Shown here: positions 1-7,750 of the stretch, piece by piece
How the letters are laid out: every line of letters begins with the position of its first letter
Position numbering within the stretch: the stretch's first letter is position 1
Assembly: GCA_023444445.1 (NCBI GenBank)
Contig: JAEXMK010000003.1
Span: 1 to 9,958, forward strand
From: Pseudomonadota bacterium
Lineage (GTDB): Bacteria; Pseudomonadota; Alphaproteobacteria; Rhizobiales; Rhizobiaceae
Length of the DNA stretch: 9,958 nucleotides
Direction of reading: 5' to 3'
Notes under the pieces: generated by a model
Database searches by the model: none
What the model saw: the letters and a program-made list of their open reading frames with translations, nothing else
What the model was told of the DNA's origin: nothing
Made by a program: the position numbers and the translations under genes

Positions 1-1052
1 GATCCGGCATCTGCCAGCAGAAAAATTGCATCCTCGCCGGAAAGCTGCGACGTGATGTCGAGGAGGTATTTGGCATTGAAGCCGATTTCCATCGAATCAT
101 TGTCGTAACCAACGGCCACTTCTTCGGTAGCGCTTCCTGAGTCGGGATTGTTGACGGTCAGCGTCAATTGGCCGTCAGTTAGCGCCAGCTTCACCGCGCG
201 GCCGCGCTCGGAAGAAATCGTCGAAACACGGTCCACGGCCCGGGCGAAGGTCTGGCAATCGACGCGCATTTCCTTGTCGTTGCCGGTGGGGATCACGCGC
301 TGATAGTCCGGGAAGGTGCCGTCGATGAGCTTCGAGGTCAGAACGACCGAGCCGACGGTCAGGCGGATTTTCGCATCCGAGACTTCGACCGTGACTTCCA
401 GTTCCGGATTGTCCATCAGCTTCTGCAATTCACCGACGGTCTTGCGCGGAATGATGATGCCCGGCATGCCTTCGGAGCCCGCGGGGGCATCCACGTCTGC
501 ACGCGCCAGGCGGTGACCATCGGTGGCGACGGCGCGCAGCTTCAGCTCGCCATTGCTTTCGATGGTGTGGAAGAAAATGCCGTTCAGGTAATAACGCGTC
601 TCTTCGGTCGAAATCGCAAACTGCGTCCGGTCGATCAGCATCTTCAGATCGGTCGCCTTCAGTTTGAAGCTATGGCTGAAGGTGCCGGCGGTCAGGTCAG
701 GGAAATCCGCTTCAGGCAGGCATTGCAGCGAGAATTTCGAGCGGCCGGAAGCAACGGTCATGGAGGAACCGTCCGGGTTGGTCGCTAGAAGCACTTCCGA
801 ACCATCCGGCAGTTTGCGGACGATTTCATAAAGCAGATGCGCCGGAACGGTGGTCGCGCCCGCCTGCTCCACCATTGCCGGTGTCGCTTCGGTTATTTCG
901 AGATCGAGGTCGGTCGCTTTCATGTCCAGATTGGCGCCGGATGCGCGAAGCAGAACGTTGGACAGGATCGGGATCGTGTTGCGACGCTCGACGACCCGGT
1001 GAACGTGGTTCAGCGATTTCAGAAGGTTCGACCGCTCAAGAGTAATACGCAT
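1..1052 (-). CDS. dnaN: DNA polymerase III beta subunit (sliding clamp), C-terminus cut off by window edge
   Basis: This gene encodes the ring-shaped clamp that holds DNA polymerase III on the template and recruits other repair and replication proteins. Reading the minus strand from the ATG at 1052-1050 gives MRITLERSNLLKSLNHV, followed by VVERRNTIPILSNVLL, which is the typical beta-clamp N-terminus. The hallmark TRYYLNGI lies near residue 150 and ATDGHRLA near residue 177. The frame stays open to the window edge at ISQLSGEDAIFLLADAGS-like sequence, so about 350 codons are present. The family is usually about 370 residues, so only about 20 C-terminal residues are missing. The Shine-Dalgarno sequence upstream is weak. 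It is transcribed away from rsmI, and no dnaA gene is next to it in the window. Identification is secure from the motifs; the exact missing length is inferred. Confidence 0.97.
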   Translation of the reverse strand, partial: MRITLERSNLLKSLNHVHRVVERRNTIPILSNVLLRASGANLDMKATDLDLEITEATPAMVEQAGATTVPAHLLYEIVRKLPDGSEVLLATNPDGSSMTVASGRSKFSLQCLPEADFPDLTAGTFSHSFKLKATDLKMLIDRTQFAISTEETRYYLNGIFFHTIESNGELKLRAVATDGHRLARADVDAPAGSEGMPGIIIPRKTVGELQKLMDNPELEVTVEVSDAKIRLTVGSVVLTSKLIDGTFPDYQRVIPTGNDKEMRVDCQTFARAVDRVSTISSERGRAVKLALTDGQLTLTVNNPDSGSATEEVAVGYDNDSMEIGFNAKYLLDITSQLSGEDAIFLLADAG

Positions 1053-1172
1053 GACGCTACCGCTTTCAACCGTTGCGAACCGGCCACCGCCGGATCGGCA
1101 AGAAGAGTCTTCACCGGCAAATGCCGGACAATGTGGACGGGCAAAATGGCAGAGTTATTGGAGAAAATGCAA

Positions 1173-1202
1173 GAGCCGAGTGCATCTGCCTCGGCTCATT
1201 TT
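1173..1202 (+). terminator. Terminator-like hairpin inside the divergent dnaN/rsmI intergenic region
   Basis: GAGCCGAG at 1173-1180 pairs perfectly with CTCGGCTC at 1190-1197, leaving a 9-nt loop, and is followed by ATTTTG. An outer GCAA/TTGC pairing (1169-1172 with 1201-1204) could extend it. This has the form of an intrinsic terminator. On the opposite strand the stem is followed by TTGCATTTTCT, so it could work either way. It is oddly placed, because the two flanking genes diverge and neither ends here. It could be a leader hairpin or attenuator of either gene, or the end of a short RNA. The structure is read directly; the role is unknown. Confidence 0.45.
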
Positions 1203-1315
1203 GCTGCTATACAACATGATCCACAGGTTGGCAGCGCCGATGGAGCTTGTTCGCCGGTTTTCTATTGCCCATAAAGGGAAAAACCGGAGCGACCGGCCGG
1301 CAGGGATCGGCCAGA

Positions 1316-2257
1316 ATGATTGGAAGCCGTGTGACGCAGGAAATATCGAACAGTGATGCCAGACAGGCAGCGAAGGAATTCAGGATCGGAACGGCAACCA
1401 TTCCGGCCCGGCCGCTGGAACCGGCGCTTTACCTCGTCGCCACTCCCATCGGCAATCTCGGCGATATCACCATCCGCGCGCTGGAAACACTGGCCTCGGC
1501 CGATGTTCTCGCCTGTGAGGATACCCGCGTCACCCGCATCCTGCTTGAACGTTATGGTATCCGCACGCGCCCGCTTGCCTATCACGAACACAATGCCAAC
1601 GAAGCGGGGCCGAAGCTCATCGCCGCGCTGGCGGCCGGAAAATCCGTGGCGCTGGTCTCGGATGCCGGAACACCGCTGGTTTCCGATCCCGGTTATCGCC
1701 TTGGCCAGCTGGCGCTCGAGGCCGGGCATCGTGTCGTGCCGGTGCCGGGGGCCTCTGCGCCGCTTGCCGCTCTTGTCGGATCCGGCATGCCGAGCGATGC
1801 CTTCCTGTTTGCGGGTTTCCTGCCGGTGAAGGATCGCGGCAAGCGCGACCGTTTTGCTGAATTGGCGAAAATCCCCGCGACCCTGATCTTTTTTGAATCG
1901 CCGCATCGCATAAGCGCCTCCGTCAAGGTGGCGTCGGAGGTGTTGGGCCGTGATCGCCGGGCCGTTGTCTGCCGCGAGCTGACCAAGACTTTCGAAGAGT
2001 TCCGGCGCGGTACGCTGGGCGAGCTTGCGGATTATTACGATAGCGACCGTGTGGTTAAGGGCGAGATCGTGCTGCTGGTGGAGCCGCCCTCCTATGACGA
2101 AATTCCCGATATCGAGGATGTCGAGAAGCTGCTGAAGGATCTCGTCGCCACCATGTCCGCCGCCAAGGCTGCCGGCGAAGCCGCGAAGCTGACGGGCCTG
2201 CCGCGCAAGGAGCTTTATCAGAGGCTGCTGGATATGAAGGAAACGGATGGTCGCTGA
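1316..2257 (+). CDS. rsmI: 16S rRNA 2'-O-ribose methyltransferase RsmI (C1402)
   Basis: RsmI methylates the 2'-hydroxyl of C1402 in 16S rRNA at the ribosomal P site, using S-adenosylmethionine; it belongs to the tetrapyrrole-methylase fold family. The 313-residue product shows [19 protein letters not shown] (38-56), ACEDTR (66-71), [17 protein letters not shown] (111-127), the GFLP/RDR region (167-179), FFESPHR (192-198) and ELTKTFEE (221-228). A C-terminal helical segment (about 268-308, ending [12 protein letters not shown]) fits the family's small HTH domain. I chose the ATG at 1316 because AGGGA (1302-1306) lies 9 nt upstream. A TTG at 1247 in the same frame would add 23 residues that do not resemble the family. 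Compared with the E. coli protein (286 aa) there are about 25 extra N-terminal residues, common in rhizobial members. It overlaps yraN by 11 nt. Confidence 0.95.
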   Translation: MIGSRVTQEISNSDARQAAKEFRIGTATIPARPLEPALYLVATPIGNLGDITIRALETLASADVLACEDTRVTRILLERYGIRTRPLAYHEHNANEAGPKLIAALAAGKSVALVSDAGTPLVSDPGYRLGQLALEAGHRVVPVPGASAPLAALVGSGMPSDAFLFAGFLPVKDRGKRDRFAELAKIPATLIFFESPHRISASVKVASEVLGRDRRAVVCRELTKTFEEFRRGTLGELADYYDSDRVVKGEIVLLVEPPSYDEIPDIEDVEKLLKDLVATMSAAKAAGEAAKLTGLPRKELYQRLLDMKETDGR

Positions 2258-2615
2258 CGGGCGAAGCAATAAAAGGCGCCAAGCCGAGCGGCGAGGCCAT
2301 GCCGCCGAATATTGGGCCGCGCTTTATCTGCTGCTGAAGGGATATCGCATCCTTGCCATTCGGTATCGAACCCGACTGGGAGAAATCGATCTCATCGCCC
2401 GCAAAAAGAACCTCGTCGCCATCATCGAGGTCAAGGCCCGCGCTTCCGGTGGCAGCGCGGTCGATGCCGTCGGTTTTCATTCGCAGCAGCGCATCCGGGC
2501 GGCTGCCGATCTCTGGCTTTCCCGCCGCAAGGATGCCGGCCGTATTTCGCTGCGTTTCGATATTGTCGCCGTTTTGCCGCGACGTCTGCCGCAGCACTTT
2601 ATCGACGCTTTTTGA
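2247..2615 (+). CDS. yraN: YraN / UPF0102 family protein, nuclease-like fold
   Basis: This is a 122-residue member of UPF0102, a family with a restriction-endonuclease-like fold whose cellular role is not settled. The visible family motifs are [14 protein letters not shown] (16-29, with Glu21), a GEIDLIA block (45-51), IIEVKAR (59-65) and RFDIVAV (103-109). The acidic residues plus E-x-K form a PD-(D/E)xK-like arrangement. The ATG at 2247 lies inside the rsmI 3' end, and the rsmI stop (2255-2257) is out of frame with it, which indicates translational coupling. Lying directly behind rsmI is the usual arrangement in many Proteobacteria. The stop at 2613-2615 is 17 nt before the acetyltransferase gene. 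Family assignment is strong; function is unproven. Confidence 0.92.
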   Translation: MVADGRSNKRRQAERRGHAAEYWAALYLLLKGYRILAIRYRTRLGEIDLIARKKNLVAIIEVKARASGGSAVDAVGFHSQQRIRAAADLWLSRRKDAGRISLRFDIVAVLPRRLPQHFIDAF

Positions 2616-2632
2616 GCGGGAGAGGGAAAAGA

Positions 2633-3208
2633 ATGTCTACCGAGCGGGAAAAAATGGCCGCGGGCGAATGGTACAGCTGCATGGATGCTGAGCTGGATGT
2701 GCTGCGCCGGCATGCGCGCCGGGCGGTTCACCAGCACAATACCATGCCGCCAGACGAGCGCGGCGCTATCGGACTGCTGCTGCGTGCACTTTTTGCCTCT
2801 GTTGGTGAAGGGGCATTTATCGAGGCACCGTTTCATTGCGCTTATGGCCACAACGTCACGCTGGGCAGGAATGTCTATCTCAATGCCGGCTGCGCCATTC
2901 TCGATTCCGCGAAAGTCACAATAGGCGACGGCGCGATGCTCGGCCCCGCCGTGCAGATCTATTGTGCCGAACACCATCTGGAGCCGGCTCTACGCGTTGA
3001 GGGGATTGAGATCGCAAAGCCTGTCATGATCGGCCGTAATGTGTGGATTGGCGGCGGTGCGATCATTCTGGCGGGCATCACCATCGGTGATGGCGCGATC
3101 GTCGGTGCCGGTTCGGTGGTGACGCGCGACGTACGGCAGGGCGCTACGGTGGTTGGAAATCCCGCCCGCCTGATAAAGCGAAAGGACGCCGGAGAAATAC
3201 ATTTTTGA
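2633..3208 (+). CDS. Maltose/nodulation (Maa/NodL)-type sugar O-acetyltransferase
   Basis: This is a 191-residue left-handed beta-helix acetyltransferase predicted to move acetyl from acetyl-CoA to a sugar hydroxyl in the cytoplasm. Residues 5-36 ([17 protein letters not shown]...HQHN) match the N-terminal Mac domain of maltose acetyltransferases. Hexapeptide repeats run from about residue 60 to 165 (for example [30 protein letters not shown]). His114 in CAEHHLE aligns with the catalytic histidine of Maa/NodL/Lac[12 protein letters not shown] and a [11 protein letters not shown]-terminal tail are also typical. The ATG at 2633 has a good AGAGGGA ribosome site at 2621-2627; a longer in-frame opening from 2312 overlaps yraN and is not used. 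It lies 17 nt behind yraN and is probably co-transcribed. The acceptor sugar cannot be deduced, so no gene symbol is given. Confidence 0.9.
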   Translation: MSTEREKMAAGEWYSCMDAELDVLRRHARRAVHQHNTMPPDERGAIGLLLRALFASVGEGAFIEAPFHCAYGHNVTLGRNVYLNAGCAILDSAKVTIGDGAMLGPAVQIYCAEHHLEPALRVEGIEIAKPVMIGRNVWIGGGAIILAGITIGDGAIVGAGSVVTRDVRQGATVVGNPARLIKRKDAGEIHF

Positions 3209-3232
3209 GGAGCCGGCGTTGGTCGGCAGACG

Positions 3233-3276
3233 GTGTAATAAATCTGACATGAAACTGTTAAAGAGGCGTCATGGAA
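3233..3276 (+). promoter_or_regulatory. Pho box array (predicted PhoB binding sites) upstream of ugpB
   Basis: Four consecutive 11-nt units can be read in register: GTGTAATAAAT (3233-3243), CTGACATGAAA (3244-3254), CTGTTAAAGAG (3255-3265) and GCGTCATGGAA (3266-3276). The central pair gives CTGACATGAAACTGTTA (3244-3260), which matches the enteric Pho box CTGTCATAAAACTGTCA at 14 of 17 positions. The outer units each match CTGTCAT at 5 of 7. PhoB binds such 11-bp direct repeats as a dimer and activates from a position replacing the -35 element. The array ends 49 nt before the ugpB start codon, and ugp operons are known Pho-regulon members. A TCTATT at 3281-3286 is the only -10-like hexamer near it and is weak. 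The match is seen in the sequence; PhoB control is inferred. Confidence 0.75.
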
Positions 3277-3325
3277 CCCCTCTATTCGCATCCTCACCCC
3301 AATAAATGGTGGAGAGGATCCAATA

Positions 3326-4624
3326 ATGTTCAAGAAGATTTCCATGGCCGCTGTGGCCGTCAGCATGTCGGCAACGTCCTCCATGGCCGCGACCAATATC
3401 ACCTGGTGGCATGGCATGGGCGGCCGTAACGGCGAAGTCATCAACGAAGTCTCGCAGAAATTCAATGAAGCCCAGAAGGAATGCGCTCTGACGCCGGTTT
3501 CCAAGGGCTCCTACGAAGAAGCGCTGGCCAGCGGTATCGCGGCCTTCCGCTCTGGCGAACAGCCGAACATCCTCCAGGTATTTGATGCGGGCGCCGCCAC
3601 CATCATCAACGCCAAGGGCGCTGTGATCCCGGCCGAAGACCTCATCAACAAGGCCGGTTACAAGTTCGACCGTGACGCCTTCATCAACGGTGTGCGTTAT
3701 TTCTACGCTGCCGCTGACGGCAAGTTCGTCGGCATGCCCTTCAACTCCTCTGCGCCGATCATGTATGTCAACGACGAAGCCCTGAAGAAGGCCGGCGTTG
3801 AAGCCCCGAAGACATGGGAAGAGTTCGAAAAGATCGCGCCGAAGCTGAAGGAAGCCGGCTATATTCCGTTGGTACAGGCCCAGCTGACCTGGCAGTTCAC
3901 GGAGAACTTCTTCTCCCGCAACAACATCCAGTTCGCCACCAATAACAATGGTTACGACAGCGTCACCGACACCAAGCTCAAGGTCACCGACCCGAACCTC
4001 GTCATGATGTTCGAAAAGCTGAAGGACTGGAAGGACAAGGGCCTGTTCGCCTATTACGGCGCCGGCTGGAACGACAACCAGAAGCCATTTGAAGAAGGCA
4101 AGGTCGCGTTCTGGATCGGTTCTTCGGGCTCCTTCGGCGGCCTGCAAAAGACGGCAACCATGCCGTTCTCGGCAAGCTTCCTTCCTTACTGGGACTCCAT
4201 CAAGGGTGCCGGCACCAACTCCTTCATCGGCGGTGCTGCCCTCTTTGCAATGTCGGGCAAGTCTGAAGCCGAAAACAAATGCGTGGCGGACTTCTTCCAG
4301 TTCCTGACCTCGCCTGAAATCCAGGTCTTCTACCACAAGGCAACCGGTTACGTCGCCATCACCAAGGCCGCTTACGAAAAGGCCAAGGCTGAGGGTTACT
4401 ACAAGGAAAAGCCGGTCGCCGAAGTCGGTATCCAGCAGCTGTCGCTGCCGGGCGGCGAATGGTCCAAGGGTTATCGCCTCGGCTTCTACCCGCAGATCCG
4501 CGCCGTCATGGAACGCGAATATAACCGCATCTTCTCCGGCGAAGTCACACCGAAGGCTGCTTTCGAGATCATCGAGAAGGAAGGCAACGACCTTCTGGCC
4601 CGCTTCGCCAAGACGGCTGGTTGA
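3326..4624 (+). CDS. ugpB: sn-Glycerol-3-phosphate-binding periplasmic protein UgpB
   Basis: UgpB is the periplasmic receptor of the UgpBAEC ABC importer, binding sn-glycerol-3-phosphate and glycerophosphodiesters. The 432-residue product starts with a Sec signal peptide: KK at 3-4, a hydrophobic run 7-17, and a probable cleavage after Ser-Met-Ala21. It then reads TNITWWHGM (23-31), GSYEEALASGIAAFRSGEQPNILQV (61-85), PFNSSAPIMYVN (138-149), Trp189 with ENF, SSGS (266-269), FIGGAALF (300-307), KATGYVAITKAAY (338-350) and YRLGFYPQIR (383-392). These blocks match E. coli UgpB in order, and Arg384 aligns with its conserved ligand-binding arginine. GGAGAGGA (3311-3318) precedes the ATG at good spacing. 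It is first in the operon, behind the Pho box and before a hairpin that separates it from ugpA. Confidence 0.96.
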   Translation: MFKKISMAAVAVSMSATSSMAATNITWWHGMGGRNGEVINEVSQKFNEAQKECALTPVSKGSYEEALASGIAAFRSGEQPNILQVFDAGAATIINAKGAVIPAEDLINKAGYKFDRDAFINGVRYFYAAADGKFVGMPFNSSAPIMYVNDEALKKAGVEAPKTWEEFEKIAPKLKEAGYIPLVQAQLTWQFTENFFSRNNIQFATNNNGYDSVTDTKLKVTDPNLVMMFEKLKDWKDKGLFAYYGAGWNDNQKPFEEGKVAFWIGSSGSFGGLQKTATMPFSASFLPYWDSIKGAGTNSFIGGAALFAMSGKSEAENKCVADFFQFLTSPEIQVFYHKATGYVAITKAAYEKAKAEGYYKEKPVAEVGIQQLSLPGGEWSKGYRLGFYPQIRAVMEREYNRIFSGEVTPKAAFEIIEKEGNDLLARFAKTAG

Positions 4625-4654
4625 TCAACCTCGTTTGAAATCAATGATAGTTGC

Positions 4655-4684
4655 CGAGCCTCCTTTCTGCGGAAGGGAGGCTCG
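4655..4684 (+). other. Intercistronic 13-bp hairpin with UNCG-type tetraloop between ugpB and ugpA
   Basis: CGAGCCTCCTTTC (4655-4667) pairs with GAAGGGAGGCTCG (4672-4684) along 13 positions with one T-G wobble, closing a TGCG loop. As RNA this is C(UGCG)G, a member of the very stable UNCG tetraloop class. There is no run of T after the stem (it continues CTTCTGG), so it is not a canonical intrinsic terminator. Its position after the binding-protein gene resembles the hairpins between malE and malF and in other importers, which protect the upstream mRNA from 3' exonucleases or cause partial termination. That would give more UgpB than permease. The structure is read directly; the function is inferred by analogy. 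Confidence 0.7.
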
Positions 4685-4794
4685 CTTCTGGATAAGGAAG
4701 CGCAAGCGTGGCCCATACATCCTCTCAACCAAGCCCATTGTTGGCTGGCCGATCCAACAAGGTGGGAAAACGGGCGAAGGCTGCTGAAGCCGGC

Positions 4795-5676
4795 ATGAAG
4801 CGCGTGCAGTTCTCCTCGTCCTTTGTGCCCTATCTGTTTCTGGCGCCGCAGCTCGCGGTGATTTTCATCTTTTTTTATTGGCCGTCGGTTCAGGCCATAC
4901 ATTCGTCATTTTACATTGAAGACCCGTTCGGCTTCGGCGCTTCCTTCGTCGGACTTGCCAATTATTCGGATGCGATCTTCAGCCCCGAATATCTCAGCAT
5001 CGCCAAATTCACGGTGGTCTTCACCGTGCTGGTCACCTTCTTTTCACTGGCGCTCGGCCTGCTGCTCGCCGTCAAGGCTGACGCGGTCATTCGCGGAAGC
5101 TCGACATACAAGACGGTGCTGATTTCCGTTTACGCCATCGCGCCGCCGGTCGCCGGTCTCATCGGCATGATGTTTTTCGACCAGCATATCGGCCCCTTCG
5201 TCAAGATGGCTGCGTTTCTCGGTTGGGACATGAAGGTCGGCCTCAATTATTTCGACACGGCCTTTGCCATGATCGTTGTCGCGGTCTGGAAGCAGATTCC
5301 TTACAACTTCATCTTCTTCCTCTCCGGTCTGCAAGGCGTTCCGGTCTCCGTGCGGGAAGCCGCCGCCATCGACTGCCGCTCGGGCTTCCGCCGGTTCTGG
5401 ACCGTCATCATGCCGCTCCTGGCGCCCACGGCCTTCTTCCTGCTCATCATCAACATCACCTATTCGCTATTCGACACCTTCGGCGTCATCGACGTAATGG
5501 TGAAGGACAAGGCCGCGAACAACCCGATTACGCTGGTCTACAAGGTGTTCCTGGACGGTTTCCGCGGCAATGACATCGGCGGTTCGTCTGCCCAGTCCGT
5601 TATCCTGATGCTGGTCGTCTTCGTCCTCACCATCATCCAGTTCCGCTTCATCGAGAAGCGCATCCATTACAATTGA
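4795..5676 (+). CDS. ugpA: sn-Glycerol-3-phosphate ABC transporter permease UgpA
   Basis: UgpA is one of the two inner-membrane subunits forming the glycerol-3-phosphate channel with UgpE. From the ATG at 4795 the product has 293 residues, close to E. coli UgpA (295), with the same opening (FVPYLFLAPQLAVIFIFFYWP, then DPFGFGASFVGLANY at 43-57). Six hydrophobic segments are visible near 12-33, 73-95, 106-128, 154-180, 205-227 and 268-285. The EAA loop REAAAIDCRSGF (187-198), which contacts the UgpC ATPase, leads into FWTVIMPLLAP. The start is uncertain: a GTG at 4708 in the same frame has a better ribosome site (AAGGAAG, 4694-4700) and would add 29 residues. Those residues have unusual codons and no family match, so I prefer 4795. 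The stop is 11 nt before ugpE. Confidence 0.94.
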   Translation: MKRVQFSSSFVPYLFLAPQLAVIFIFFYWPSVQAIHSSFYIEDPFGFGASFVGLANYSDAIFSPEYLSIAKFTVVFTVLVTFFSLALGLLLAVKADAVIRGSSTYKTVLISVYAIAPPVAGLIGMMFFDQHIGPFVKMAAFLGWDMKVGLNYFDTAFAMIVVAVWKQIPYNFIFFLSGLQGVPVSVREAAAIDCRSGFRRFWTVIMPLLAPTAFFLLIINITYSLFDTFGVIDVMVKDKAANNPITLVYKVFLDGFRGNDIGGSSAQSVILMLVVFVLTIIQFRFIEKRIHYN

Positions 5677-5687
5677 GGGAGAAGACG

Positions 5688-6530
5688 ATGTACAAGACAA
5701 AACCCCTCGACCATCTGGTGCTGATCATTGGCGCCCTATTCCTGATATTGCCTGTTATCGTGGCCTTCATGACCTCCACGCATACGGCGGCGGAAATCCA
5801 TCGCAGCGGCCTGACAATCGTTCCCGGCGATAATTTCGTCGAAACCTATGAAAAGGTGCTGACGCAAAAGGGCGGCTTCACGGGGCAGATCACCGGCATC
5901 AACATGGTGATCAACTCGCTCATCCTCGGTATCGGTTTTGCCGTCGGTAAGATTGTCCTGTCGATGACGGCGGCCTACGCGATCGTCTATTTCCGCTTTC
6001 GCTTTGCGACGCTCGCCTTCTGGATTATTTTCACCACGCTGCTCCTGCCGCTCGAAGTGCGCATCATGCCGTCCTACGAGGTGATGAGCAAACTCGGTCT
6101 GCTGAACTCCTATACGGGACTGATCGTGCCGCTCTTGGCATCCGCGACAGGCACCTTCTATTTCCGGCAGTTTTTCAAATCCATTCCGGAAGAATTGCTC
6201 GAGGCGGCCCGCATCGACGGGGCAGGACCGTTCAAATTCTTCATCGATGTCATCATCCCGCTGTCGCGCACGATGATGGCGGCGATCTTCATCATCATGT
6301 TCGTTTATGGCTGGAACCAGTATCTCTGGCCCATGCTGATGACGACGGATGAGAAATTCTTCACCCTGATGCGCGGTATCAAGTCGATCCTGCAGGTCTG
6401 GGTCGGTTCGCAAATTCCCGATTACAACGAAGCTTTCGCGCTCGCCGTTCTGGCCATGCTGCCGCCTGTGTTGATCGTCGTGATCTTCCAGCGCTGGTTC
6501 ATCAAGGGCCTCACTGAAAGCGATAAATAA
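5688..6530 (+). CDS. ugpE: sn-Glycerol-3-phosphate ABC transporter permease UgpE
   Basis: UgpE is the second membrane permease subunit of the importer, pairing with UgpA. The 280-residue length is almost identical to E. coli UgpE (281). Hydrophobic segments occur near 9-29, 75-100, 108-122, 141-158, 194-208 and 248-266. A large periplasmic stretch follows the first helix (STHTAAEIH...[10 protein letters not shown]). The EAA loop [24 protein letters not shown] (168-191) carries the conserved EAA---G signature for docking on the ATPase. [13 protein letters not shown] (207-219) is typical of MalG-type permeases. The ATG at 5688 follows GAGGGAGAAG closely; a TTG five codons upstream overlaps the ugpA stop and is less likely. 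It sits 11 nt after ugpA and 10 nt before ugpC, as in an operon. Confidence 0.95.
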   Translation: MYKTKPLDHLVLIIGALFLILPVIVAFMTSTHTAAEIHRSGLTIVPGDNFVETYEKVLTQKGGFTGQITGINMVINSLILGIGFAVGKIVLSMTAAYAIVYFRFRFATLAFWIIFTTLLLPLEVRIMPSYEVMSKLGLLNSYTGLIVPLLASATGTFYFRQFFKSIPEELLEAARIDGAGPFKFFIDVIIPLSRTMMAAIFIIMFVYGWNQYLWPMLMTTDEKFFTLMRGIKSILQVWVGSQIPDYNEAFALAVLAMLPPVLIVVIFQRWFIKGLTESDK

Positions 6531-6540
6531 GGAGACCGAA

Positions 6541-7641
6541 ATGGCCGCGATAGAAATCAGTCAGGTCTGCAAGGATTACCATGGTGGCGTACGCGCCGTG
6601 CATCACGTCGATATCGACATCAAAGACGGCGAGTTCATCGTCCTCGTCGGTCCCTCCGGCTGTGGCAAGTCCACGCTTTTACGCATGGTCGCCGGCCTCG
6701 AGGATATATCCGAGGGTACGGTGAAGATCGGCGACCGGGTCGTCAACCAGACCGATCCGGCCGATCGCGATATCGCCATGGTGTTCCAGAACTACGCGCT
6801 TTACCCACATATGTCGGTGCGCGAAAACCTGGAATACGGGCTGAAGAACCGCAAGACACCGAAGACGGAAATCGATGCGCGTGTGGCCGAAGCCGCCCGC
6901 ATGCTGCAACTCGAGCCCTATCTGGATCGTAAACCGCGCGCCCTTTCCGGCGGTCAACGGCAGCGTGTCGCCATGGGGCGGGCCATCGTGCGAAAGCCGG
7001 CCGCCTTTCTGTTCGATGAGCCCCTGTCCAACCTCGATGCCAAGCTGCGCGTTTCCATGCGCGGTGAAATCAAGCGTCTGCAGAAGCGCCTCGGCACCAC
7101 CTCCATCTATGTCACGCACGACCAGCTGGAGGCGATGACGCTGGCGGATCGTCTGGTTGTGCTGAATGGTGGCCGCATCGAACAGATCGGCGCGCCGCTC
7201 GATGTCTATCACACCCCCGCCTCGACTTTTGTCGCGAGCTTCATCGGCTCCCCCGCCATGAACCTGCTGAAGGCCGAACTGCATGGCGATAGCCTTGCCA
7301 TCGGTCCGTCGCTGTTTGCGCTCAATGGCTTTGCGCCCACCTCAGGGCCGGTGACGGTGGGCATGCGGGCAGAGGATTTCCGCCTGGCTGCGGCAGGTGA
7401 GCAGGGTTTTGCGCTCCGGGTTGATTATGTCGAGGAGCTGGGTTCCCAGCGCCTCATCCACGGCATGATCGGCGACCAGAGCCTGACGATTGCTTTCCCG
7501 CCGGATGTTGACGTTCCCGCAACCCTTTCGGTGACGATCGCGCCGGAAAAGCTGCATTTCTTCTCCAGCGAAACCGGGAAGCGTATTGCCGGCAAGGCGG
7601 AGCAGCTCAGTGTGCCGGCCGCTCAGCTGGCGACGGCCTGA
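6541..7641 (+). CDS. ugpC: sn-Glycerol-3-phosphate import ATP-binding protein UgpC
   Basis: UgpC is the cytoplasmic ATPase that powers the Ugp importer. The 366-residue product belongs to the MalK/UgpC class (E. coli UgpC is 356). All nucleotide-binding motifs are intact: Walker [10 protein letters not shown] (37-45), Q-loop Gln83 in [12 protein letters not shown], signature LSGGQ (135-139), Walker B FLFDEP (156-161) with Glu160, the D-loop SNLD, and the switch His193 in [10 protein letters not shown]. From about residue 240 a C-terminal regulatory region follows, with TOBE-type features such as [10 protein letters not shown]. The ribosome site AAGGAG (6529-6534) overlaps the ugpE stop codon. 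Specificity for glycerol-3-phosphate comes from the operon, since this ATPase class is hard to separate from other sugar-transport ATPases by sequence alone. No ugpQ follows. Confidence 0.95.
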   Translation: MAAIEISQVCKDYHGGVRAVHHVDIDIKDGEFIVLVGPSGCGKSTLLRMVAGLEDISEGTVKIGDRVVNQTDPADRDIAMVFQNYALYPHMSVRENLEYGLKNRKTPKTEIDARVAEAARMLQLEPYLDRKPRALSGGQRQRVAMGRAIVRKPAAFLFDEPLSNLDAKLRVSMRGEIKRLQKRLGTTSIYVTHDQLEAMTLADRLVVLNGGRIEQIGAPLDVYHTPASTFVASFIGSPAMNLLKAELHGDSLAIGPSLFALNGFAPTSGPVTVGMRAEDFRLAAAGEQGFALRVDYVEELGSQRLIHGMIGDQSLTIAFPPDVDVPATLSVTIAPEKLHFFSSETGKRIAGKAEQLSVPAAQLATA

Positions 7642-7653
7642 TCGCATCGCAGA

Positions 7654-7684
7654 AATCGGCGCAATGACTAAAATTGCGCCGATT
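7654..7684 (+). terminator. Terminator-like inverted repeat after ugpC
   Basis: AATCGGCGCAAT (7654-7665) pairs perfectly with ATTGCGCCGATT (7673-7684) over 12 bp with a 7-nt loop (GACTAAA). It begins 13 nt after the ugpC stop and is the natural end of the ugpBAEC transcript. The sequence after the stem is GTCAAAACCGCTTTG, with no clean T run, so it may act as a weak terminator or as a 3'-end stabilising hairpin. The structure is seen; termination is inferred. Confidence 0.55.
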
Positions 7685-7750
7685 GTCAAAACCGCTTTGT
7701 TACGATCCCGATGATAGAAAATCTCCAATATTTCACGGGGGTTTTCTTAT

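Noticed and set aside
1114..1127. Small CCGGC-AAAT-GCCGG hairpin in the dnaN leader
   Set aside because: A 5-bp stem in GC-rich DNA is common by chance and nothing nearby supports a role.
837..1274. Plus-strand open frame over the dnaN start and the intergenic region
   Set aside because: Its first half is antisense to dnaN and the rest runs through the hairpin region; no ribosome site or family match.
1262..2269. Minus-strand open frame (335 codons) opposite rsmI
   Set aside because: It is a shadow of a GC-rich gene; the plus strand carries all RsmI motifs.
3186..3219. ACGCCGG/CCGGCGT inverted repeat around the acetyltransferase stop codon
   Set aside because: Only 7 bp with a 20-nt loop that includes the stop codon, and no T tract; too weak to call a terminator.
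3269..4336. Long minus-strand open frame (355 codons) opposite ugpB
   Set aside because: It is antisense to a strongly supported ugpB, its sequence has the low-complexity Asp/Gly/Val/Arg look of a shadow frame, and it matches no family I recognise.
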